A stretch of DNA of 64,000 nt from JAKAAZ01 sp963817855 (lineage in GTDB: Bacteria; Acidobacteriota; Terriglobia; Terriglobales; Acidobacteriaceae): contig CAWFQA010000004.1 in assembly GCA_963817855.1 (NCBI GenBank), positions 558,001-622,000 on the forward strand. Reading direction: 5' to 3'. Each line of letters opens with the position of its first letter. Within the stretch, counting starts at the first letter, position 1. A program made the translations under genes and the position numbers. Under the pieces are notes generated by a model. The model saw only the letters and a list, made by a program, of their open reading frames with translations. It was not told the origin of the DNA and searched no databases. Shown piece by piece: positions 18,901-27,942 of this stretch.

Positions 18901-19602
18901 TTAGTTGGTTGCGAGGGCTTGCATCACAGAAGCTTCATGCGCCATCTGGCGTTTGCGTTCCAATTTATAGCGCAGCGTGATCAGCATCACGCCCCACACA
19001 AACCAGCCCGCCAGATTCCACAAGACCGCGGGCCACATGCTGGGATCGAGGCCGGAGTTAGCGCCGCCGCCGATGACGGGCGAGGGATGCTGGGTGCGCC
19101 ACCATCGAATCGACATATACACAACGGGAACATCGATGGCGGCGAAGATGGAAAGCACGGCGGCTAGGGTCTGCGTCTGTCCTCCCGCGGTGAAGCGGCG
19201 CAGCAGCAGATAGCTGACGTAGATGAGCCACAACATCAGGAAGCTGGTGAGGCGCTCATCCCAGGTCCACCAGATACCCCAGACGGGGCGTGCCCACAAC
19301 ATGCCGGTGGCCAGGCCGATGCTGCAGAAGATGAGCGTCATCTCCGCGGAAGCGAGAGCGAGAGCGTCGGCAGCCTGGGCGCGCGGCGGATTGGAATTCC
19401 TGGCCGCAAGAAAGACCAGCGAGGCGATGAAGTTGACGTAAGGGAACAACAGCGCCATGATGGCGGACGGGAAATGGTAGTAGAAGATGCGCTGGATTTC
19501 GCCCATGGTGGCTTCTGTGGGTGCGACCCAAATCGCCTGGTACAAGCCGACGGACAACAGAACCAGTGCCAGCGGCAATCCGATCAACAGGGGTTTTTTC
19601 AT
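18901..19602 (-). CDS. ccmC: Heme exporter membrane protein CcmC
   Basis: Cytochrome c maturation protein of 233 residues that loads heme onto CcmE at the outer face of the inner membrane. Six hydrophobic segments are visible, with the tryptophan-rich heme-handling motif WGIWWTWDERLTS in the middle and conserved histidines before and after it (YYHFPSA, TQHPSP). It lies 125 bases downstream of ccmE on the same strand. CcmA, CcmB, CcmF, CcmG and CcmH are not in the window. Confidence 0.92.
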   Translation of the reverse strand: MKKPLLIGLPLALVLLSVGLYQAIWVAPTEATMGEIQRIFYYHFPSAIMALLFPYVNFIASLVFLAARNSNPPRAQAADALALASAEMTLIFCSIGLATGMLWARPVWGIWWTWDERLTSFLMLWLIYVSYLLLRRFTAGGQTQTLAAVLSIFAAIDVPVVYMSIRWWRTQHPSPVIGGGANSGLDPSMWPAVLWNLAGWFVWGVMLITLRYKLERKRQMAHEASVMQALATN

Positions 19603-19727
19603 GGCGAGAATCAGGTCTCTACCGCTGGGCGTCGTTCTACTACCTGCTACAAACTTTCTATGTCTGTCCGGATGGTTTCCGAAAGTCTACTACAGTACCG
19701 ATACGGCCGAAGCCATCCCAGTACGAC

Positions 19728-20171
19728 TTATCGGGGCTGCGCCATGCTGGCTGTTTGCTTCGGTTTTTCGCCCGGTTTTGCAGGGGCATACTTAGAGGCG
19801 CACTTAGCCTGAATTTGGCTAGCGTGAAACACGCCATCGCGTCCATACATGCCGACGGCGAGCGCCTGCGCATCGTCTTTAAATGTATCGGGCGGAGGAT
19901 CGCCGCCGGTGTAGTTGACCCGGAGTTTGCGGCCCTGCTCCACCAGAACGAACTGTGCGTGGGCGCCATCGCGCTGGATCGAGCCCGGCTCGACATTGCC
20001 GGCAACCCGCAGGTGACGGGAGTAGGCGCGATTGCCCATGGACTGCAATTCCTGAATCGTGACGTAATAACTCTTGTTGGCGCGGACGCCGGTTACGGCC
20101 AGGTACAAGATGGTGCCAACAATGACCACAGTGGCGATCGTAACGCGGACGCCGACGGAATTTTTCTGCAC
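19728..20171 (-). CDS. ccmE: Heme chaperone CcmE, CXXXY type
   Basis: Membrane-anchored periplasmic heme chaperone of 147 residues. An N-terminal membrane helix (about 8-28) is followed by an OB-fold domain (GNVEPGSIQRDG, FVLVEQGRKLRVNYTG, DGVFHASQIQAKC). The heme-binding His of classical CcmE is replaced by Cys in CASKY (124-128), the CXXXY variant known from some bacteria and archaea. GTG 20171 is preferred because AGGAGA sits six bases before it; the longer frame lacks such a site. Expected partner: CcmC downstream. Confidence 0.92.
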   Translation of the reverse strand: MQKNSVGVRVTIATVVIVGTILYLAVTGVRANKSYYVTIQELQSMGNRAYSRHLRVAGNVEPGSIQRDGAHAQFVLVEQGRKLRVNYTGGDPPPDTFKDDAQALAVGMYGRDGVFHASQIQAKCASKYAPAKPGEKPKQTASMAQPR

Positions 20172-20463
20172 TGAAAATCTCCTGCACATCAACTGCGAGA
20201 CTACCCTCCAGTATGCGCCAAAAAGCAATCAAATGAACAGCGACCATGCGCGTCTGGAGTGACCGGTATCACTGCGCGCGGTGACTCTCAAAGATAATAC
20301 GAGAAATGGCGCGGGAAAGCGCCGAACGAGGCCGGAAGCTTGCGGTACTCATGCCGGCGGGCGTTGCGTATGGATCCAGTCGGTCGACCCCTGTCCCGTG
20401 ATTACACCCTAGCGGGAGGGAATGTATCATCGCGGGTAGGTAAAGCCAGAGGGGGGACTGCGT

Positions 20464-21084
20464 ATGGTCAGGGAAGCAAAAGTCCACACCACGGTTTTGG
20501 TTGCTCAAGGGATTTTGATGATCGCACTGGGCCTCGCGTTATTTTGGGTGAGATCCACCATGACCAACATTGTTTTTGAAGCGACGGGCTGCGTTGTGGC
20601 GGTCTTGTTGACGGCAGCCGGCCTGTTGTTGATTGGCGTGATCGATGGCATCGGCGGCCTGGCGCTGCATCACGGGCATCGGCGGGAGCTGCACTTCTAT
20701 TTATTTTTGGCGGCAGTGGCCATGGGCGCGGGATTGTTTTTCTGGATCAGCCCCTGGGGGTCGGTGCAGTTGCTGGCGGTACTTGCCGGACTGCAGGCAT
20801 TGATCTGGGGCGGATGGGACCTGCGCCTCGCATCGCATCTGCGAGATCATCCGCGGGAAAGAAAGGCGCTGCGGGTACTGGGGGCAATCACCTTAGCACT
20901 TGGAGTTCTGCTGGTGATTGGAATGGAATTTACCAGCCGAGGCGCCCTGTTCCTCCTGGCAGCCTATGTGACCTACATCGGCGTTCATATTCTGTTGATC
21001 GGCATCTATATTTATCGTCCGTGGAAGAACATCCTGCCTGCCGGCAAGCATATTGATCCTTTACAGGAAACCAAACTGATCTAG
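20464..21084 (+). CDS. HdeD-like six-helix membrane protein
   Basis: Inner-membrane protein of 206 residues with six hydrophobic helices arranged as three pairs, the layout of HdeD/DUF308 proteins implicated in acid resistance in enterobacteria. A histidine-rich loop (LHHGHRRELH) follows the second helix. A purine-rich GAGGGGGGA lies before ATG 20464. The function here is not established; family assignment rests on topology and length rather than a strong motif. Confidence 0.65.
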   Translation: MVREAKVHTTVLVAQGILMIALGLALFWVRSTMTNIVFEATGCVVAVLLTAAGLLLIGVIDGIGGLALHHGHRRELHFYLFLAAVAMGAGLFFWISPWGSVQLLAVLAGLQALIWGGWDLRLASHLRDHPRERKALRVLGAITLALGVLLVIGMEFTSRGALFLLAAYVTYIGVHILLIGIYIYRPWKNILPAGKHIDPLQETKLI

Positions 21085-21090
21085 AAGCTC

Positions 21091-21138
21091 CCTGGCGAAG
21101 CGGTTGATAAGATATGGATCGACCAACGCTTCGCCAGG
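21091..21138. repeat. 12-bp perfect inverted repeat before the hydroxybutyrate dehydrogenase gene
   Basis: The 12 bases at 21091-21102 (CCTGGCGAAGCG) are the exact reverse complement of 21127-21138, with a 24-base loop. The right arm ends inside the AGGAG that serves the GTG start at 21150, so the mRNA hairpin would hide that ribosome-binding site. No T-run follows, so it is not a classical terminator. Confidence 0.75.
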
Positions 21139-21149
21139 AGAGTGCCCTC

Positions 21150-21929
21150 GTGCTTCGCGATCATACTGCAGTGATTACCGGCGCCACGTCCGGCATTGGA
21201 CTGGGATTGGCGGAGGCGTTTGCCGCGGCGGGATGCCGAATTGCCATAAATGGAATTGCGACTGCGCAGGAGGCGGGTGCGCTGGTAGCTCGTCTGCAGC
21301 GGCAGGGAACAGAGGTGCTGTTCCATGCCGCAGATTTGGCCGATCCGAAAGCATGCGTCGAGCTGATAGAAGCCGCGCAAAAGCGATTTGGTGATGTCGA
21401 CATCCTGATCAACAATGCTGGAGTGCAATACGTCGCGCCGATCGAAAAATTTCCTGTGGATCGATGGGATGCCATTCTTGCGATCAATCTTTCGGCCGCA
21501 TTTCACACCATTCGCGCCGTGCTACCGGCGATGCAAAAACGCGGTTGGGGTCGAATCATCAACATGGCTTCCGCGCACGGGCATGTCGCCTCCATTCATA
21601 AAGCGGCATACGTGACAGCCAAGCACGGCTTAGTGGGATTGACGAAAGTAGTCGCGCTGGAAAATGCCACGCGAGGAATTACGTGCAACGCAATTTGCCC
21701 GGGATTTGTTTTGACCCCGCTGGTCGAGCAGCAGATTGAGGATCGTGCGCGGCAGAGTGGAACCACAAAGGAAGAGGCCGCGCGTGAGCTGCTGCGCGAA
21801 AAGCAGCCGACTGAAAAGTTCACGACGGTGGAGGATATTGCGGCGCTGGCGATGTTTCTTTGCTCACCTGTGGCGTCGAACATTACCGGCGCATCGATGC
21901 CGATCGATGGCGGCTGGACGGCGCAGTAG
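21150..21929 (+). CDS. 3-hydroxybutyrate dehydrogenase-like short-chain dehydrogenase
   Basis: Classical SDR of 259 residues, most like NAD-dependent D-3-hydroxybutyrate dehydrogenase. It shows the cofactor motif TGATSGIGLGLA, NNAG in NNAGVQYVAPIEKF, the catalytic Ser in NMASAHGHVAS and YxxxK in AAYVTAKHG; QYVAPIE, HKAAYVTAKHG and EKQPTEKFTTVEDIA match that subfamily. GTG 21150 is chosen because AGGAG lies nine bases before it. A long inverted repeat overlaps this site and could regulate translation. No polyhydroxybutyrate genes are nearby. Confidence 0.85.
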   Translation: MLRDHTAVITGATSGIGLGLAEAFAAAGCRIAINGIATAQEAGALVARLQRQGTEVLFHAADLADPKACVELIEAAQKRFGDVDILINNAGVQYVAPIEKFPVDRWDAILAINLSAAFHTIRAVLPAMQKRGWGRIINMASAHGHVASIHKAAYVTAKHGLVGLTKVVALENATRGITCNAICPGFVLTPLVEQQIEDRARQSGTTKEEAARELLREKQPTEKFTTVEDIAALAMFLCSPVASNITGASMPIDGGWTAQ

Positions 21930-21940
21930 AGCTCTTTGCG

Positions 21941-22993
21941 TTAGCCTAGTGTGCTGGACCATCCGAGGACTGCAATCGCCAGCAGGGTAACGATCAAGCC
22001 AAGACCCATCCATTGACGATCCCGCAGACGAGTCAACTTCCATTCGCCGGCAAGAAAGCCGCAGGCGTTCACCGTGATCAAGCCGGCCATCAAGGTGAGC
22101 GGCCACCCGATCGACGGACCCAGCTTGCCGAGTTTGGGCGAGGCAAATCCATATAGATAAGTGTGGCCGCCCCAGATGAGTCCCATGCCGATGGTCAGCG
22201 CGTAGAGTCGGGCGGAACCTTTGGCCAGATAGCGGCGCCAGGTGCCATTTTTCGTCATCAAGTATCCACAGAAGACAAGGCTGGGGATGGATCCGCAGGT
22301 GAGCATGAGCAGCCAGATCAAATTGGTTCCGGTGAAGCTAGTGTGTCCCATGCGAACCGCGGTTTCGCGAATTGGCTGCCCCAGACTGTATCCGATATTG
22401 AAGACAGCGGAGAGAAGGCCCGAGCCGATGCACAGCAGAAGGCCGACGGCGAAGGGGCGGGCGTGACCCACCATATTGCCGCGAACTTGTTGGGTGTTGC
22501 CTTGCTGGCTCTTCTCCCTGCGAAAACCGGCGTAGCCAAAACATGCGATGCCGGCAATGCCGATGAAAGTACCCGCCATGATGGCCAGACCCTGCGCGCG
22601 AAATAGACGCTCCGGGGCCAGCACAAGGATGGGAAGAACCGAGCCAAACGATGCGCTGATGGCAAGCGCCAGCGTATTGCCCATGGAAATCCCGATCGCG
22701 GCCACGCCCTGGCCGAACATGATGGCACCGAAACCCCATGCAAATCCGAGGAGGCACGCGAATAGAATTGCGTGTGGCGGCGACGCATTCAGAATTTGCA
22801 TAAATCCCGGCATGCTGAGCAGCACGATGGCGATGGGCATCAGGACGCAGGGGACCAGCATTACAATAGCCCAGACATTTTCCCACGGCCATTGCCCCAG
22901 ATATCGCATGGGCAGCGTGAAGATGCCATTCATAATGCCTGAGACAATGGCGCAGGCAATGCCAAACACCAAAATAGACTCGGAAAAGTGCAT
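21941..22993 (-). CDS. RhaT-family sugar:proton symporter
   Basis: Ten-helix inner-membrane permease of 350 residues from the L-rhamnose/proton symporter family. N-terminal MNGIFTLPMRYLGQWPWENVWA and the central QGVAAIGISMGNTLALAISASFGS are RhaT signatures. AGGAA precedes ATG 22993. It ends a minus-strand set with nagA, an AGE epimerase and a secreted toroid protein, so the natural substrate may be an amino sugar or other hexose rather than rhamnose; no rhamnose catabolic gene is present. Confidence 0.85.
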   Translation of the reverse strand: MHFSESILVFGIACAIVSGIMNGIFTLPMRYLGQWPWENVWAIVMLVPCVLMPIAIVLLSMPGFMQILNASPPHAILFACLLGFAWGFGAIMFGQGVAAIGISMGNTLALAISASFGSVLPILVLAPERLFRAQGLAIMAGTFIGIAGIACFGYAGFRREKSQQGNTQQVRGNMVGHARPFAVGLLLCIGSGLLSAVFNIGYSLGQPIRETAVRMGHTSFTGTNLIWLLMLTCGSIPSLVFCGYLMTKNGTWRRYLAKGSARLYALTIGMGLIWGGHTYLYGFASPKLGKLGPSIGWPLTLMAGLITVNACGFLAGEWKLTRLRDRQWMGLGLIVTLLAIAVLGWSSTLG

Positions 22994-23051
22994 GAATTCC
23001 TATTTCCAGTTCAATGACGAGAGAGTAGCGAGCCAGCGCTTTTCGGATGAA

Positions 23052-24206
23052 TCATTCGACTTCCCGGCCCCCGACGTACACTGCTCGAATGTCAAGCGCA
23101 TTCGCGGCAGGTTGCTGCGGCACCCAATCGAACAGAACCAGATCGGCTAGCGCGCCAATGTGCAGGATTCCATTGCGACCGACAAAGTGGCCCGGATTTT
23201 CTGTCGCCATTTGGATTGCGCCGCCGAGGGAGACGCCGTCGATGGAAGCGGCATGCGCGATGCCGACCGGCATTGGGCGATATGCGCCGGCAAGAAAGCC
23301 GCCGCCGGAGGCGCTGATGACGCGGCCGTCGGGCGTCACCTCCACTGCGCCACCGACGTGTGCCTGATAGACGCCGATGGGCATGCCGCCGAGCGATACA
23401 ACATCCGAGACGAGAATGCTGCGATGGATACCTTTGGCGCGCAACATTGACTTGAGTGTATCGGTCGGAAGATGATGGCCGTCGGCAATAAAGGTGGCGG
23501 CGAGGCGATCTTCGGCAAGCTGTGCCCACAGCAAGTTCGGGTGACGCGGAAGTGGACTGCCCAGTCCATTTCCGAGATGGGTGGAGAGAGTTGCGCCGGC
23601 ATCGGCGGCTGCATGGATCTGCGCCGGCGTTGCATGGCTGTGGCCGATGGCAACGACGATTTCTTTTTCAGCAAGCGCGGAAATGAAGGCGAGAGCGGCA
23701 TCGTCGTGAGGCGACACCGTGACCATCCCGACTAGATCATCGCACGCCGCTTGCCAGCGCTCAAATTCGGAGAGACTTGCTGGACGGACGTATTCGCAAT
23801 CGTGGGCGCCGCGTGGACCGTCATTCGGGGAAATGAAGGGGCCTTCCACATGCACAAAGGGAATGGCATGGGCAATCATTGGATCGGCGCATCTTGCGTC
23901 GGCGATGGCCCTCAGCGCGTGAACTATTTTTTCTTCGGACGCTGTGATGACCGTGGGAAGAAATGTTGTCACTCCCAGCGCGTGCATTTTTTTCGTCAGA
24001 GAGAGAATGACGTCGGGATCGATGTCATCGGCATTGACATCACTGCCAAGGTAGCCATTCACCTGTAGATCGATGAAGCCGGGCGAAAGCCAGGGAGTCT
24101 CCTCAATAGGACTGGGTATGATGGCGCGAATGCGGCCGTTCTCAATGATGAGTTCGAGCACATTGCCGCTGGATGGATCGCGTCCGGTGATCGATCGTGA
24201 TTTCAT
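23052..24206 (-). CDS. nagA: N-acetylglucosamine-6-phosphate deacetylase
   Basis: Amidohydrolase of 384 residues that removes acetate from GlcNAc 6-phosphate. Motifs in order: PGFIDLQVNGYLG, the metal-site HVEGPFISP, IGHSHATPAQIHAA, STHLGNGLGSP and the catalytic-Asp region ILVSDVVS. The usual THLFNAM is THLGNGLG here, a variant at the metal/substrate loop. The gene follows the AGE epimerase by only seven bases. A glucosamine-6-phosphate deaminase and a GlcNAc kinase are not in the window. Confidence 0.9.
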   Translation of the reverse strand: MKSRSITGRDPSSGNVLELIIENGRIRAIIPSPIEETPWLSPGFIDLQVNGYLGSDVNADDIDPDVILSLTKKMHALGVTTFLPTVITASEEKIVHALRAIADARCADPMIAHAIPFVHVEGPFISPNDGPRGAHDCEYVRPASLSEFERWQAACDDLVGMVTVSPHDDAALAFISALAEKEIVVAIGHSHATPAQIHAAADAGATLSTHLGNGLGSPLPRHPNLLWAQLAEDRLAATFIADGHHLPTDTLKSMLRAKGIHRSILVSDVVSLGGMPIGVYQAHVGGAVEVTPDGRVISASGGGFLAGAYRPMPVGIAHAASIDGVSLGGAIQMATENPGHFVGRNGILHIGALADLVLFDWVPQQPAANALDIRAVYVGGREVE

Positions 24207-24213
24207 CGTGACC

Positions 24214-25392
24214 TCATAACACCGACTGCATCAACTGCATGATCAGCATGGCACCGCGCGGAAGGTGGAAGGGATCTTTCACCGGCAGCGCGATGACCTC
24301 GGTGGTGGGCGTGCCCTCGCGAGTGAGACGCTGCATCCAATCTCCACCATTTGGCGCGGGAAAGTGCGACCAGGCCCATTCGGCGATTCGCTGGTACCAT
24401 TCCAGGCACCACGATTCGCCGGTGAGCTCGTGCGAAAGCAGTGTCGCATAGAGCGCCTCGACATGCGGCCACCACAGTTTCTTGTCGGAGTGAGGCAGGT
24501 AAGGAGCGTGACCCTCGATATCGCGCGACAGATAAATGCCGCCGTACTCTTGATCCCAACCAAGTTCCAGATGCCAACGAATCACTTCCGCAGCGCGCTG
24601 GATCATGGCCTGGTCTCCGCGACGACGGGCGACATGCAGGACGAACCACATTGACTCGATGGCGTGGCCGGGCATGACAAAGGTTCCAGCAGGGTGCGGC
24701 AGTTCGTTATATTCGGTCGTCAGGAATTCCAGCAGAACATTTTTGTCTGGTTGGACAAAGTGGTTCATAATGCGGGACACATAGTCGTCGAGCTGCGCTT
24801 CCAGCCGAGTATCACCGGTGGTCAGGATCATCTCGTTGATGGTTTCCGTCATGATCATTGGAATACCATGATTCTTCCATCCAAGCGGCAGGGGATAAGG
24901 TGCGGTCTCGCGAAAGTCCGGCTCGTCTACGCGCCGACAAACTCGTTCCAAAGTCTCGCGGGCGATCGAGAGCAATTGTCGGTCTTGAATGGCACGATAG
25001 TATTCGCTGAAACCGTAAAGAACGAAGCAGTCGGTGTAGATGCTGGTGGCGCCTTCGATTTCGCGGCCCTGCTGATCGGTGTGGTAGATCCATCGGCCCT
25101 GCTTGTCGCGACCATGCTCCAGCAGAAAGCGGATGGAATTTTCCGCAGCGGCCAGAAATTCCGGGCGCTTCTCGACACGATTATAGATAGCAGCAAAGGT
25201 CCATACGGAGCGGGCCTGCGACCAGAGAAATTTGTCTCCGCTGATCACGGAACCATCGTCCCGGATGCAGGAAAGGACGCCGCCATATTTCCAGTCGATC
25301 CCATGATTCAGCCAGAAGGGGATGACGCTCTCGAGCAGCAGGGTTTTGTACTGCGCGTAGACTTGCTTGCGATCCAGGGTGAAGGAGTTCAT
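24214..25392 (-). CDS. AGE-family (N-acylglucosamine 2-epimerase) sugar epimerase
   Basis: Alpha/alpha-barrel epimerase of 392 residues. The pattern FWLNHGIDWKYGGVLSCI, FLWSQARSVWTFA, HPAGTFVMPGHAIESMWF and DQEYGGIYLSRD gives the family's catalytic histidines and Trp-rich pocket. Relatives interconvert N-acetylglucosamine and N-acetylmannosamine, or epimerise free or terminal hexoses, so the exact substrate is open. ATG 25392 is used; the longer frame would run into the upstream gene. It sits ten bases after the secreted toroid gene and seven before nagA, pointing to N-acetyl sugars. Confidence 0.85.
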   Translation of the reverse strand: MNSFTLDRKQVYAQYKTLLLESVIPFWLNHGIDWKYGGVLSCIRDDGSVISGDKFLWSQARSVWTFAAIYNRVEKRPEFLAAAENSIRFLLEHGRDKQGRWIYHTDQQGREIEGATSIYTDCFVLYGFSEYYRAIQDRQLLSIARETLERVCRRVDEPDFRETAPYPLPLGWKNHGIPMIMTETINEMILTTGDTRLEAQLDDYVSRIMNHFVQPDKNVLLEFLTTEYNELPHPAGTFVMPGHAIESMWFVLHVARRRGDQAMIQRAAEVIRWHLELGWDQEYGGIYLSRDIEGHAPYLPHSDKKLWWPHVEALYATLLSHELTGESWCLEWYQRIAEWAWSHFPAPNGGDWMQRLTREGTPTTEVIALPVKDPFHLPRGAMLIMQLMQSVL

Positions 25393-25402
25393 CGCGTGGC
25401 AG

Positions 25403-26602
25403 CTACCATTGCGCGTCGACGCCGGGCGAAATGATGTCTGCCAGTGCGCGACCCGTGAGGCTGGTGGCGGTGTTGAACGCGTTGGCCTTGTCTTTCGGGC
25501 CGTAGTCGGCGCCATCATTCAGAAGCCCATACGATTTGCCGTTGGCGGGAACGATAATGAACGCGTCAAACCGCTTGACCGCCGTTAGAATGCGAGGATC
25601 GCGGTCGACATGGTTGTAATACCAGGTCAGGTAATTGATGATGCCGGGGCTGCGGGTGCGGTCCCAGCTTTTTTGACCGAGCTTCGACCATGTTCCGTCG
25701 GGAAGCTGCGTCCGCAGTAAAAACTCAATGTTCGGCTTGACAGTTTTGCCGATCCAGGTTTTCCAGGCGGGCTTGTCACAGTAGAGATCGAAGGAGATCA
25801 CGCCTTCTCCTACGTAGGCTGAGGTGCCGTAGGTGCTGTCGGTCCACAACTGATAGTCGTTTTTGGGATCGCCGCGCTTCGCCCAGTCCGCGCCTTCTTC
25901 GGCGAGGATGTAGGGAATGTTGCCGTCGCTGCGCGTGGTGGAAAATACCCACTTCAACGCGCGATAGGAAATTTCGCGATATTTGTCCTGCTTTGTCTGG
26001 TGATACATCCAGGTAAAGATTGTTGCGCCGGTAAGCGCCGACGAGAGTGTGTATTGATCGCGAATGGGGTCGGTGGGCACGCCGTTTTTGATCTGTTTCC
26101 AACCGGTGCCGAATGCACCACTGGGGAGGATCATGCCGTCGTGCTGCAGCGAGTTGGTATAGCGCTCGACGGCGTCGAAATATTTCTTCTGACGTGCGGG
26201 GTCCACATGTTTGTAGAGGACGATGAAGAGGCCAAGCGCGCTTCCCGTATCCGCGAGATAGATGGGTCCGTAGCCGGTAGCCCAGAAGCCGCTGGGCATT
26301 TGCTTCGACAGCAGATAGTCGCCGTAGGCGATGGCAGTGTCAAGATAGCGGCGATCGCCGAAAACCTCATATCCCGCGACCAGGTCGCGCATGTAATAGC
26401 CACCGACGTAAATGGTAGGGAAGGTGCTTTTTTTCCTGACGATATAGTCGCAGATGCTTTTGAAGGTCTGCCGCGTGACGGTGCAGTGTGCATCGGCGCA
26501 AAACGGCGATGTCGACTGGGCCACCCCGGACGCGATGAACAGGGGGGTGAAAAACAGCAGGCCCAACTGGATGAGAGAGCGGCGGAACAGTCCGTGGCGC
26601 AT
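25403..26602 (-). CDS. Secreted alpha/alpha-toroid protein, possible glycoside hydrolase or polysaccharide-acting enzyme
   Basis: Exported protein of 399 residues. Signal peptide: RRS followed by a hydrophobic stretch ending IASGVAQ. The mature part shows repeated helical-hairpin motifs (YYMRDLVAGYEVFGDRRYLDT, FWATGYGPIYLAD, DGNIPYILAEEGADW, LPDGTWSKLGQKSWD) of (alpha/alpha)6 toroid glycosidases and epimerases. I cannot assign a GH family or confirm acidic catalytic residues. AGGAG precedes ATG 26602. Placed first in an operon with AGE and NagA, it may release or modify the sugar they process. Confidence 0.65.
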   Translation of the reverse strand: MRHGLFRRSLIQLGLLFFTPLFIASGVAQSTSPFCADAHCTVTRQTFKSICDYIVRKKSTFPTIYVGGYYMRDLVAGYEVFGDRRYLDTAIAYGDYLLSKQMPSGFWATGYGPIYLADTGSALGLFIVLYKHVDPARQKKYFDAVERYTNSLQHDGMILPSGAFGTGWKQIKNGVPTDPIRDQYTLSSALTGATIFTWMYHQTKQDKYREISYRALKWVFSTTRSDGNIPYILAEEGADWAKRGDPKNDYQLWTDSTYGTSAYVGEGVISFDLYCDKPAWKTWIGKTVKPNIEFLLRTQLPDGTWSKLGQKSWDRTRSPGIINYLTWYYNHVDRDPRILTAVKRFDAFIIVPANGKSYGLLNDGADYGPKDKANAFNTATSLTGRALADIISPGVDAQW

Positions 26603-26761
26603 CGTTCGGATCTCCTGACGAAAATGGGTGCAGCCTTGCGAGGAGCTAGTACGTCAGCACCTATTCGAAGCAACGTAACGAAGTGCTACAAAACGTAATA
26701 TATAGGCTAGGCCATGCAAATTAAATAGAAAGCTTGCGATGCGCGTCGCGACTGAACATCT

Positions 26762-27787
26762 TCACGGAGTGGAGCGATCGATGGTAATTGCTCGAGCCTG
26801 CCGGCAGGATTCGTAGATGCTGATGACCGCTCCGAGCGCGCGATATCCCTCGACAGCGGAAACCAGCGGGGCCCGGCCGGTGGCGCACGCGTCGCCGAAG
26901 TCGAGGAATTGACGTTCGAGTGTCAGCGTGGAAATCGCCATAGGATCGGAAGCGCCAGAGGCCATCGCGTGATCAAGGGGCGCTGGATCGCCGGTGTCAT
27001 CTTGTACGTCCCAGCGAGTCAACTTGTCACCGATGACGATGGCGGATCCCTTAGTTCCGTGAATCTCAATTCGCTCCGGGTAACCGGGCCATAAGGCGGT
27101 GGAGGCCTGCAGCACTCCAGTGGCGCCATTTGCATAGGTGAGCAGCGCGTTCACCACATCTTCCGATTCGATCGGATGCGCTGCGCCTAACTGCCACGCG
27201 GCCGATACGCGATCGATGGGGCCCATCAAATATAAGAGCACGTCGAGTTGATGGATCGCTTGATTGATGAGCGCGCCGCCGCCTTCTCCCGCCCAGCTGC
27301 CTTTGATGGGGCGGCTGTAGTATTCCGCGGAGCGATACCACTTGACGTATGCGTCGGCCTGAATGATTTTTCCCAGGCGTCCATCGGCGATGGCTTGCTT
27401 GAGGAATTTTGTTGAATCGTCGAAGCGGTGCTGGCTGACGACGCCGAGCTGGATGCCCCCGTTGCTCGCGTCTTTCATCATTTTGCGCGCGGTGTCAAGG
27501 TCGGTGGCAATGGGCTTTTCGACGAGGACATGCTTTTTTAATTTTGCACACAGCTCAACAGCAGGAAGACGAAAACCGGGCAGGGTGCAGATATCGACAA
27601 GGTCAACGCGAGGATGACGGATGAGCTCTCCGTAGTTCGAAACAAACTCTGCTCCCGTGGCTTCGGCGAAGGCGCGACCTTTTGCCGCAGTGGTGTTGGT
27701 GCAGACCGTCAGTTCATACCCGATGTTTCGATAGGCCTGCGCGTGCTTGTGCGACATTGCGCCGGTGCCGATGATGCCTACTCGCAA
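26762..27787 (-). CDS. Gfo/Idh/MocA-family oxidoreductase
   Basis: NAD(P)-dependent sugar oxidoreductase of 341 residues. The Rossmann motif GIIGTGAMSHKHAQAY is at the N terminus and the conserved EKPIATDLDTARK with the catalytic Lys follows; the C-terminal half is the family's open beta-sheet domain. The start codon is TTG 27787, supported by AAGGAG seven bases upstream. Relatives act on inositols, hexoses or amino sugars. It is the most upstream gene of this minus-strand set, 159 bases from the secreted toroid gene. Confidence 0.85.
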   Translation of the reverse strand: MRVGIIGTGAMSHKHAQAYRNIGYELTVCTNTTAAKGRAFAEATGAEFVSNYGELIRHPRVDLVDICTLPGFRLPAVELCAKLKKHVLVEKPIATDLDTARKMMKDASNGGIQLGVVSQHRFDDSTKFLKQAIADGRLGKIIQADAYVKWYRSAEYYSRPIKGSWAGEGGGALINQAIHQLDVLLYLMGPIDRVSAAWQLGAAHPIESEDVVNALLTYANGATGVLQASTALWPGYPERIEIHGTKGSAIVIGDKLTRWDVQDDTGDPAPLDHAMASGASDPMAISTLTLERQFLDFGDACATGRAPLVSAVEGYRALGAVISIYESCRQARAITIDRSTP

Positions 27788-27942
27788 CGGATGTCTCCTT
27801 GCAGGGTTGATGTGAACATCTTTTATAGCGAGCCAAAAGCAAAGGTGACGAGTGATTCCTACCCTAAAATAATGTCAGAAAAGCGGAATTCCTCCAAGGA
27901 TCGAGACTTATTCTAACGGGGGGTATTTTCGGGAGAAATGGA

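Noticed and set aside
20172..20463. RNA gene or regulatory RNA in the 292-base gap before the HdeD-like gene
   Set aside because: Only short, weak pairings were visible and no tRNA-like or known RNA pattern.
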